A stretch of 59,284 nucleotides of DNA from positions 1-59,284 of the forward strand of contig CAYQZV010000013.1 of NCBI GenBank assembly GCA_964422145.1, given 5' to 3'. Positions 53,089 through 59,284 of this stretch are shown piece by piece (the stretch's first letter is position 1; each line of letters starts with the position of its first letter). Origin of the DNA: JACNKV01 sp964422145 (lineage in GTDB: Bacteria; Fidelibacterota; Marinisomatia; Marinisomatales; JACNKV01). The notes below the pieces were generated by a model. That model did no database searches. It saw nothing but the letters and a program-made list of their open reading frames with translations, and was not told where the DNA came from. The translations under genes and the position numbers were made by a program.

Positions 53089-53128
53089 CGTTCAATTTGA
53101 ACGGTTGCAAAGCATTATTAGATACAAT
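53089..53128 (+). promoter_or_regulatory. Candidate promoter/operator of the barrel-cytochrome genes
   Basis: A perfect inverted repeat CGTTCAA-T-TTGAACG (53089-53103) overlaps a possible -35 box TTGAAC (53097-53102), with TACAAT at 53123-53128. The 20-nt spacer is longer than standard, as in promoters activated by MerR-family proteins; two MerR genes frame this island. Confidence 0.35.
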
Positions 53129-53145
53129 TAATTGAAGGTGGAAAT

Positions 53146-54327
53146 ATGAGACAAATTCTTTTATGCCTGTTCATGGTTCTTTCGGTATTGTCCGCAGGAA
53201 AACCGGAACTTAATCTGTCCACATCTATGGTTTATCCGCGATTAGGTATGTTTGAGCAGGATGAGTCCCTACAGTGGAGAACTCTCTTAGGGTATCAGCA
53301 GTCTTTCGGTAAACTATCGATCACTACTTTATCAGAATACGGTTCCGAAAACTATTCCGTAAGAAATCCCTTCCGGTTGCATACATTTTATCTTGGAGTA
53401 AATATCGGAAAACATGCGCTAAAATTAGGGCGTATTCCTTACTGGAATGCTTTATACCAAGGTAGAATTGATGGTATCAGTCTTACTTTTTCCATGGATC
53501 GATTTGGCCGCTTGGATCTTATAGGTGGACTATCTTCAAGCATTGATTTCAGTGATACATCCATTGTAATGATTCAAGATGGAGAAATAAACACCAAAAC
53601 GGATGATATAATGCCGTATGTGAATCTATACGGTAGCTGGAGCAAATACTCTTCTAAATATCGAGCTGCATTTTATAGCTGGATAGAAGGGCTGGATGAA
53701 AATGCACATCTGTTTTTTGGAACCGGTATTTCTACCTCGATGTTTGGTGTAGGTCTCAAAACGACCTTGTCGATGGATCTTACTGATTCACAATTATCTT
53801 ATGCACGTATACGTGCAAGCTACAAAGTTGGAAGTCATCGATTGGCATTCAATTACCGTCAAAAACGCATTGCATCTTATCGTTCCTGGGCTTGGATGAC
53901 CGAACCGGTTCAAATTGCACCAACGATTTCGATGGATGTTTATTCTCCGATTTCCAATAAAATTGTAATCTGGAATCAAATCGGATTGCGTCTCGCTTCT
54001 GAGAGCACCCAATATTTAAAAAGCACAATACAATACAGCTCGATTCACTTATCCCTTATTACAGGAACAGTCGGGGAATCATTTTTAGTCGGAGCCGTTG
54101 CCGGTACTCAAGGCAAAGCCGGCCCGTATTCCTTTGGAGGAAGCCTTTCTATGAATGCTCTCGATTATGGAGAAATGACAGAGCTTAAAAACGCAGCCGG
54201 ATTTTATGGATGGATAGGGTGGAAACCTCATCCGTTAATCTCGTTGCGATTATTTGGTCGAGCAGCCGTAAATCCTTGGTATAAAATCGATGGAAGAGGA
54301 GGAGTGAGTATCCATGCAGCGCTTTAA
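53146..54327 (+). CDS. Outer-membrane beta-barrel protein of the cytochrome conduit
   Basis: A 393-residue protein with a signal peptide (MRQILLCLFMVLSVLSAG) and alternating strands through its length (LGYQQSFGKLSITTLSEYG, YRAAFYSWIEG, LRASYKVG-like repeats), with no other domain. It ends GRGGVSIHAAL. Its place between a rhodanese lipoprotein and multihaem cytochromes suggests the pore of a porin-cytochrome conduit, comparable in position to Geobacter ExtI. Its end overlaps the next cytochrome gene by 14 nt. Confidence 0.75.
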   Translation: MRQILLCLFMVLSVLSAGKPELNLSTSMVYPRLGMFEQDESLQWRTLLGYQQSFGKLSITTLSEYGSENYSVRNPFRLHTFYLGVNIGKHALKLGRIPYWNALYQGRIDGISLTFSMDRFGRLDLIGGLSSSIDFSDTSIVMIQDGEINTKTDDIMPYVNLYGSWSKYSSKYRAAFYSWIEGLDENAHLFFGTGISTSMFGVGLKTTLSMDLTDSQLSYARIRASYKVGSHRLAFNYRQKRIASYRSWAWMTEPVQIAPTISMDVYSPISNKIVIWNQIGLRLASESTQYLKSTIQYSSIHLSLITGTVGESFLVGAVAGTQGKAGPYSFGGSLSMNALDYGEMTELKNAAGFYGWIGWKPHPLISLRLFGRAAVNPWYKIDGRGGVSIHAAL

Positions 54328-55135
54328 TATTATCATAATACTTTTATGCTCAATTTTATGGGCACAAGACAGGGATGTGATCCTTTTCCCGCATCAATTT
54401 CATGTAGAAGAAGAAGAGCTGACTTGCGATGAATGTCATAATGGCATTGAACTGTCAGCCGATGTTAACGAACATGCATTTCTTCCGTTAAAAGATAAAT
54501 GTGCCGAATGTCATGAAGATGCTATTGATGAAGATTGCACTTTGTGCCATACAAATGAAGATGACCCGCAATCCTATCCAGATTTTATCAAACGTGACGG
54601 ACCTGTTTTTTCACATAACTTCCATCTAGAGAATTTTACAGATTGTTTCCAATGTCATAAAAACATAGAAACCGATGAAGCAGAAGACAGCAGAATAATA
54701 TGGACGGACCAAGACTGTAAATCCTGTCACACAAATACAATGCCGAAAAACCATGATATCAGTTGGATTGAATTACATGGAATGGATTTAAGTCCGGCTG
54801 CGGATGATGCATGTTATCTCTGCCATACAGAAAACAGCTGTGATCAATGCCATCAACTTCAACAGTATGCACCCAAAACCCATCCTACAGATTATCTTCT
54901 TGGGCATGGATTCGATGTAAAGCTGGGTACAAAAGATTGCTCAACCTGCCATCAGTTGGATGATGATTGCATGAGCTGCCATGTTGATCAACAAGTGATG
55001 CCTATGGATCATAATTATCCTGATTGGGCTACAGAAACGGGAGGGCTGCATAAAGACAGTGCTATCATGGATATAGAATTTTGTCAGGTTTGTCATACGC
55101 CGGAAGATCCGACATGTTATCGATGCCATCAGTAA
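54314..55135 (+). CDS. Periplasmic 11-haem c-type cytochrome
   Basis: A 273-residue cytochrome with signal peptide MQRFNIIIILLCSILWAQ and eleven CxxCH sites: CDECH, CAECH, CTLCH, CFQCH, CKSCH, CYLCH, CDQCH, CSTCH, CMSCH, CQVCH, CYRCH. Extra histidines (FPHQFH, FSHNFH, LGHGF, MPMDHNY) can serve as distal ligands. It has no lipobox, so it is probably periplasmic and feeds electrons through the barrel. Haem density, one per 25 residues, is high. Confidence 0.93.
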   Translation: MQRFNIIIILLCSILWAQDRDVILFPHQFHVEEEELTCDECHNGIELSADVNEHAFLPLKDKCAECHEDAIDEDCTLCHTNEDDPQSYPDFIKRDGPVFSHNFHLENFTDCFQCHKNIETDEAEDSRIIWTDQDCKSCHTNTMPKNHDISWIELHGMDLSPAADDACYLCHTENSCDQCHQLQQYAPKTHPTDYLLGHGFDVKLGTKDCSTCHQLDDDCMSCHVDQQVMPMDHNYPDWATETGGLHKDSAIMDIEFCQVCHTPEDPTCYRCHQ

Positions 55136-55167
55136 AGACGGAAAGGGTAAAAGAGGAGAAAAAGAAA

Positions 55168-55731
55168 ATGAAGATTTATACTTATTTGGGAATAGTATTC
55201 ATATTGGTTTTTTCAGCATGTACCGAAAAAGCGGTACCGCCCATTCATCCAACCGATTGGGCAGAGAGAGATTCGGAGTTTTCACATATTGATAAAATTG
55301 TTGCCTCCGAAGGGGTAGACGGCTGCCACGCATGTCATGGGAATCCAAACGATATACATGATTATTACGGAGGAAGCAGCGGTGTTTCCTGCTATCAATG
55401 TCATGAAGGCGGACCAAGCGGACACCCGGCTTTTGATGTCTGGATGGACGGATCTGCAGAGGAGTCTCATATCCAGGAAATTATCAACAATGGATTGGAA
55501 AGATGCACAACTTGTCATGGCGAGGATTATCTCGGTGGTTTTGCAGAAGTTTCTTGCTATCAGTGTCATGCCGGAGGGCCGAACGGGCATCCTGCAAATG
55601 ATGAATGGATGAATTTTTCATCGGACAATTTTCATGGAGTCGCAGGAAGTGAACGGGGCTTTGAAGACTGCCTGCAGTGTCATGCGGATGATTACGAAGA
55701 CAACTGCCGAATGTGTCACGGACCTTTATAA
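55168..55731 (+). CDS. Six-haem c-type cytochrome lipoprotein
   Basis: A 187-residue lipoprotein (lipobox VFSAC, Cys18) with six haem sites: CHACH, CYQCH, CTTCH, CYQCH, CLQCH, CRMCH. Two internal repeats share the pattern GVSCYQCHEGGPSGHPAFDVWM and VSCYQCHAGGPNGHPANDEWM (shown in part), so the gene grew by duplication. GAGGAG at 55153-55158 supports ATG 55168; the longer frame lies in the previous gene. Likely the outer or linking cytochrome of the conduit. Confidence 0.92.
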   Translation: MKIYTYLGIVFILVFSACTEKAVPPIHPTDWAERDSEFSHIDKIVASEGVDGCHACHGNPNDIHDYYGGSSGVSCYQCHEGGPSGHPAFDVWMDGSAEESHIQEIINNGLERCTTCHGEDYLGGFAEVSCYQCHAGGPNGHPANDEWMNFSSDNFHGVAGSERGFEDCLQCHADDYEDNCRMCHGPL

Positions 55732-55740
55732 ATTGAAAAG

Positions 55741-55765
55741 AAAAGTCACCTGATCGGTGACTTTT
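55741..55765. terminator. Bidirectional terminator between cytochrome and sulfur operons
   Basis: AAAAGTCACC (55741-55750) pairs with GGTGACTTTT (55756-55765), flanked by A-rich and T-rich sequence. It separates the convergent cytochrome and DsrE-SQR operons. Confidence 0.85.
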
Positions 55766-55822
55766 CTTTTATTTCCATTTATCTGTCTTTGAGATAGAAT
55801 GACAGATTATTATCTGAACGCG

Positions 55823-56338
55823 TTAGATAAAGATTATTGACGCACCAGCAGATTTTTCGTAAAATTCTCCTACGGTTAAAACATCCTGGATTTGATCGCA
55901 AAGATCTTCTTTTGTCAGTTTAAACATATCCATTGCCAGTTTACATGCGTAGAGTTCGCCGCCGGCATCACTGATCATCTCAATAAATTCTCCAACGGGA
56001 GGAACGTCTAATTTTTCCATTTCGTTCATCATCATCCAGCTGGCAAAGTTTGATACACCAGGGACGGCCCCCATTAATGTTGGGAACGGAGTGGTGATCG
56101 GGAATTTCAGCATAGGCATAGCCATATTCATCGCAGGGTTACCAACGGTGGCGACCTTTAATTTGTTCATTGTGGATTTGTTCACAGCGTTTAATCCAAA
56201 AAAAGTAAAGAAAATAGACGCTTCGATTCCTTCCATACGTGCACCATTTGCCATGATCAATGCAGGATAAACTCCTTCCAATGATCCTTGAGCACAAATG
56301 ATCGATACTTTTTTAATGGGTTCAGGTTGAGTACTCAT
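55823..56338 (-). CDS. DsrE/DsrF-like sulfur-carrier protein
   Basis: A 171-residue DsrE-family protein of the long (DsrE2-like) type. After the VSIICAQGSLEGVYPALIMANGARMEGIEASIFFTFFG start, the likely persulfide Cys132 is in GELYACKLAMDMF. Another Cys (Cys15) lies in the first strand. It may pass sulfane sulfur to the TusE/DsrC-like protein encoded just upstream in the operon. Its hydrophobic mid-segment could sit against a membrane. Confidence 0.9.
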   Translation of the reverse strand: MSTQPEPIKKVSIICAQGSLEGVYPALIMANGARMEGIEASIFFTFFGLNAVNKSTMNKLKVATVGNPAMNMAMPMLKFPITTPFPTLMGAVPGVSNFASWMMMNEMEKLDVPPVGEFIEMISDAGGELYACKLAMDMFKLTKEDLCDQIQDVLTVGEFYEKSAGASIIFI

Positions 56339-56367
56339 GGTTTTCTCCTTGTTTCTGTTTACCGGGT

Positions 56368-56685
56368 TTAAATGCAGCCCTGAGGTTTAGTTAATCCGGC
56401 AATTTTAGCGGCTTTTTTCGCCGGTCCGCCCGGGAATAATTGATACAGTTCTTTTGTTGGAACTACATTCAATTTATTGAGTTTGCGAATTGAAGGTGCT
56501 GTTCCGTTTTCTTCGAACTCTTTCCGCATAAATTCAAGAACATCGAAATGACGATCCGTTAATGAATCGATTCCTTCTTCTTGAGCAAGGGTTCCAGCAA
56601 TCTCTTTATTCCATTGTGTATAGTCGGTCATAAAACCGTCATCTGTTACATTAATTGTTTGTCCTGCAATTTCACGTGTTGACAT
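56368..56685 (-). CDS. TusE/DsrC-family sulfur-relay protein
   Basis: A 105-residue TusE/DsrC/DsvC protein. The penultimate Cys104 (KPQGCI) is the conserved persulfide carrier (CysA). The second cysteine found in true DsrC, about ten residues earlier, is absent: the region reads GPAKKAAKIAGL. It therefore resembles TusE-like carriers rather than dissimilatory sulfite reductase partners. It lies 29 nt upstream of the DsrE-like gene. Confidence 0.93.
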   Translation of the reverse strand: MSTREIAGQTINVTDDGFMTDYTQWNKEIAGTLAQEEGIDSLTDRHFDVLEFMRKEFEENGTAPSIRKLNKLNVVPTKELYQLFPGGPAKKAAKIAGLTKPQGCI

Positions 56686-56707
56686 GACAATTCTCCTATA
56701 TTAATTG

Positions 56708-57382
56708 TTAGTTATTAATCTCTTTATTGGATACGTTTATTAAAAAATGCATCGCAAATCCAATTCGTTTTTTCATTTCAGGTGTATTGATCTCTTTCAT
56801 CACTTTCCAGATAGAATATTCTTCAACCTGATCCGGATCCAGATTTTGATAGACTTTCACCGCATTATTCATGGCAGATAACATTTCGGGTTGAGTTAAA
56901 CTTTTTATTGTTTCCAAAATCGTCACGATATTATCAGCTAATAGTTGAACATCGTCGGCTGAAAAATGAGTCACTACATTATCAAGAATCGATTTAGAGG
57001 ACTTAAGAAAATCGATATAACCTGCACGATCTAATTCATCCAATTTTTCAAGTGTGTCATTGAAAAGTTCCTTTGCAACGGGACGCCCATCCTCGACAAA
57101 ATCAATCAAACTTTCCAGTTTTGAGATCATGGCGGTGATGTTATTTGTATTCCGTAAAATGCGTTTGACCAAATGGATGAAATCACCTGTTCGGACAAAA
57201 GGAGCTACATCTTCTAATTCTTCTATCGTCGTTTGTAAAACATCTTTTGCAACCAGTGTCAGATCATGTTTTAACTCCTGCATTTCTTCACGATGACGTT
57301 TCATCGCTGCCAATTCAGATGAAATACTTTGCAGTTGGTTTTGAATATCCAGAAGTTGTTCTGATACTTTTGGATCTTCCAT
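56708..57382 (-). CDS. DUF1641 family helical protein
   Basis: A 224-residue, largely helical protein with an N-terminal coiled coil (LLDIQNQLQSISSELAAMKRHREEMQELKHDL). The rest matches DUF1641, with the usual LTQPEMLSAMNNAVKVYQ and SIWKVMKEINTPEMKKRIGFAMHFL. Members are repeatedly encoded with sulfide:quinone-type oxidoreductases and may act as their membrane or subunit partner; this is known context, not a proven role. It is 1 nt from the oxidoreductase gene. Confidence 0.85.
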   Translation of the reverse strand: MEDPKVSEQLLDIQNQLQSISSELAAMKRHREEMQELKHDLTLVAKDVLQTTIEELEDVAPFVRTGDFIHLVKRILRNTNNITAMISKLESLIDFVEDGRPVAKELFNDTLEKLDELDRAGYIDFLKSSKSILDNVVTHFSADDVQLLADNIVTILETIKSLTQPEMLSAMNNAVKVYQNLDPDQVEEYSIWKVMKEINTPEMKKRIGFAMHFLINVSNKEINN

Positions 57383-57383
57383 A

Positions 57384-58613
57384 TTACACTCTCTTTCCCG
57401 CCATCAGCATTTGGGACTCAATCGGCAGTTCTGCACCTCTTAACAACAAATTCCAATACATCCATCGAAACATCATTTTTCCATAGTGGTTCATTTTTGT
57501 TTCTTCCAATAACGAGAAGGGCCCAATTCCCGGCAGTGGGAATTTCCCGGGCAGCGGTTCCGTATCATAATTAAAATCAATAAGGATCCCTTTCCCAAAC
57601 CCGGACTCAATATAACAATTTGCATGTCCATCAAATTTGGCTCTTAGGGGTCGTCCTTCAATGGCACTAAGGAAATTTTCAAAAAGAATATCGGCCTGGA
57701 AATGTGCTACCGAACCGGCTTTGGAACTTGGGAGGTCTGTTGCATCACCGATCACAAAAATATTTTCATGTGCTTTGGATTGAAGTGTGTACGGGTCTGT
57801 TGGAATGAAATTTAACTCATCGCCCATTCCGGAACGTTCGATTACAGGATCACCCATATTCGTTGGGATCGTCACAAGTAAATCATAATTGATTTCAGTT
57901 CCGTCCCAGGAAATGATCTTATTATTTTCGCCGTCAACTGTCCCTGTGTTAAACTCCGGGATCAGATGGATGTTTTTCTTATCGAGAAAATCACCCAGAA
58001 TTTGAGAGGCTCTTGGTTTGGTAAACGCCCCGGGGAGCGGAGTAACATATTCAATGTCTACTTTATCGCGTATCCCTTGTTCGGTAAACCACCAGTCGGC
58101 TAAAAACACAAATTCCAGCGGGGCAACCGGACATTTAATGGGCATTTCAACAACATTTAAAACCATTTTACCGCCTTCCCAATACTTAAGAAAGTGAGCA
58201 AGATTGCAAGCCCCTTCAACGGTGTAGAAATCGAAAATATTTTTATGCCATTGGTCGCCAAGCATTCCCTCGGTTTCCTGCGGATTGATCTTTGCACCCG
58301 TAGCGATAATCAAATAATCATAATTGAGAATTTTCCCATTGGATAATTTTACACGATTTTCTGTTGGCTCTATCAAATCTATGCCAGAAAAGATCACATC
58401 AACACCCGTGGGAAAGAATTCTCTTTTTGGTTTTATAACATCGTTTTTTGTATAAATACCAAATGGGATAAATAACAATCCCGGCTGGTAGTAATGCGTC
58501 TCGTATTGATCGACGATAGTAATTTTCCACTCATCTTTACTGAGAGTGGGTTCAAGTTTATTTAACATCATTGTACCGGCGGTACCGGCACCTAATATTA
58601 CTAGATTTTTCAT
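57384..58613 (-). CDS. Sulfide:quinone oxidoreductase-type flavoprotein
   Basis: A 409-residue FAD-dependent oxidoreductase. The FAD motif is LVILGAGTAGTMMLNKL, and IIATGA and FVIGDATDLPSSKAGSVAHFQA complete the fold. Three cysteines, Cys136 (VEGACNL), Cys161 (PIKCPVAP) and Cys333 (HANCYIESG), fit the three-Cys pattern of sulfide:quinone oxidoreductases. A C-terminal amphipathic region would attach it to the membrane. It would oxidise sulfide to sulfane sulfur and reduce quinone, with the sulfur passed to DsrE/TusE. It overlaps the MerR gene by 4 nt. Confidence 0.9.
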   Translation of the reverse strand: MKNLVILGAGTAGTMMLNKLEPTLSKDEWKITIVDQYETHYYQPGLLFIPFGIYTKNDVIKPKREFFPTGVDVIFSGIDLIEPTENRVKLSNGKILNYDYLIIATGAKINPQETEGMLGDQWHKNIFDFYTVEGACNLAHFLKYWEGGKMVLNVVEMPIKCPVAPLEFVFLADWWFTEQGIRDKVDIEYVTPLPGAFTKPRASQILGDFLDKKNIHLIPEFNTGTVDGENNKIISWDGTEINYDLLVTIPTNMGDPVIERSGMGDELNFIPTDPYTLQSKAHENIFVIGDATDLPSSKAGSVAHFQADILFENFLSAIEGRPLRAKFDGHANCYIESGFGKGILIDFNYDTEPLPGKFPLPGIGPFSLLEETKMNHYGKMMFRWMYWNLLLRGAELPIESQMLMAGKRV

Positions 58614-59095
58614 GTTTTCTTTTCCGTTTTTAAAGGATAGTTAATGGCGATATCGTTATCTTTTTTAAAGATAGATTTTGGATCAGAACATTGTTCCGGC
58701 AGTCGATATACCGGGCAAATACGACAGTTTTCGTTCTGACAGGCAGGACCTTTATTTTGTGCTTGCCAACAGGGTATAGAAGGGGATTGATATGCGTCAC
58801 ATTCTTTACATTCTTCTTCTTTGCTGGGTTTTAGTAACCAACAAGGGACTTGGGCGAAAATAGCTTTGATCCCTGCGATATTCAAACCAAACTCATCAAG
58901 GTATTTACGGATGCATTGAATCCGTTTGATGTCCACCTGTGAATATAATCGGCGATTTGAAGACGTTTTGTACGGAATGATCAATCCTTCATCAACATAT
59001 TGACGAAGAGAGTAGATGGATGTCCCTGAGAGTTCGGAGGCTACTCTCAGCGGATACAAAGGTTTTGTCGGATCGTTAAATGTTTCGCCACTCAT
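58610..59095 (-). CDS. MerR-family regulator with Cys-rich C-terminal domain (second paralogue)
   Basis: A 161-residue MerR regulator heading the minus-strand sulfur operon. The HTH region is YPLRVASELSGTSIYSLRQYVDEGLIIPYKTSSNRRLYS. The C-terminal half shares with the 50194 gene the order NIAGI, PCW-LKP, C-x2-C-x-AY, CW, C, C-x2-C-x-VYR, C. It lacks one of the nine Cys of its paralogue. As first gene of the operon it is likely autoregulated. Confidence 0.88.
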   Translation of the reverse strand: MSGETFNDPTKPLYPLRVASELSGTSIYSLRQYVDEGLIIPYKTSSNRRLYSQVDIKRIQCIRKYLDEFGLNIAGIKAIFAQVPCWLLKPSKEEECKECDAYQSPSIPCWQAQNKGPACQNENCRICPVYRLPEQCSDPKSIFKKDNDIAINYPLKTEKKT

Positions 59096-59113
59096 AATAG
59101 TGTATTTAGACTA

Positions 59114-59133
59114 ATGCGTTGTGAACAATGCAT
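59114..59133. promoter_or_regulatory. Candidate MerR operator
   Basis: ATGCGTTGT-GA-ACAATGCAT is an inverted repeat with one mismatch per arm, 19 nt upstream of the MerR start. Its length and place fit a MerR-type operator within an elongated promoter. The rest of 59096-59284 is AT-rich with no gene. Confidence 0.4.
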
Positions 59134-59284
59134 AAAAACTGTGTTATTCATAGCAGAAAATAGTGTCATAATAATGTACATTACAAGATATAAATATCCT
59201 GTATTCTTCTAAAGAAAGTTTGGTTAATATTGAGTTATGTCCGTAATTTTCTGTAATTTCAAAAAAGGGGTCACAGTTTTCTCT

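Overview
The window looks like a chromosomal segment of a Gram-negative anaerobic or facultative bacterium of the FCB type, most like Marinimicrobia or Calditrichota. This is inferred from gene content, not from a database search. The signs are DsbD and TlpA in Bacteroidota style, many lipoproteins and outer-membrane barrels, TrpB2, a PyrR-controlled pyr operon, AdoCbl-dependent NrdJ, an rplM-rpsI-rpsB-tsf-pyrH-frr block and multihaem cytochromes. No replication origin, rRNA or complete phage is present.

Layout. 0-1.9 kb: accessory edge with an AbiE-type toxin-antitoxin pair and the broken start of an HTH gene. 1.9-4.9 kb (minus): four pseudopilin genes. 5-12.4 kb: ACR3 arsenite efflux, a haem-binding protein, thioredoxin, and an Rrf2-regulated operon holding an unusual fusion (haem-copper-oxidase-like membrane protein plus SUMF1 lipoprotein) and haem O synthase. 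13-23 kb: pyrF-pyrE, a cyclophilin lipoprotein, patatin, DsbD, TlpA, an M1 peptidase joined to a barrel-like C-terminus, and DegP. 23.1-27.2 kb: AT-rich, one-directional accessory island with small inverted repeats after several genes. 27.4-37.4 kb: miaA, a PyrR attenuator with pyrRBC, trpB2, and ribosomal/translation genes. 37.4-39.9 kb: NrdJ. 40.3-41.0 kb: tRNA-Ala followed by an exact 311-bp tandem duplication carrying a GIY-YIG nuclease and tRNA 3' halves. 41.0-50.0 kb: an NtrC-type two-component pair facing a sigma-54 promoter that drives a porin and a branched-chain amino acid ABC transporter (livKHMGF). 50.2-59.1 kb: a redox island framed by two paralogous Cys-rich MerR regulators. It holds an outer-membrane cytochrome conduit (11-haem cytochrome with an in-frame UGA, double rhodanese lipoprotein, barrel, 11-haem and 6-haem cytochromes) and a convergent DsrE-TusE-DUF1641-SQR sulfur operon.

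The two strongest candidates for undescribed biology are both read directly from the sequence. The first is the tRNA-associated GIY-YIG tandem element: it brings in its own tRNA 3' half, has an anticodon-arm-like palindrome, and its third tRNA copy is interrupted by another palindrome. The second is the multihaem cytochrome gene at 50649-52067, split by an in-frame TGA followed at SECIS-like distance by a hairpin with an AGGUU loop. This suggests a selenocysteine-containing cytochrome inside an Ext-like (Geobacter extHIJKL-like) electron conduit next to sulfur-relay genes. No selenocysteine machinery or integrase lies in the window, so both ideas need genome-wide checks.
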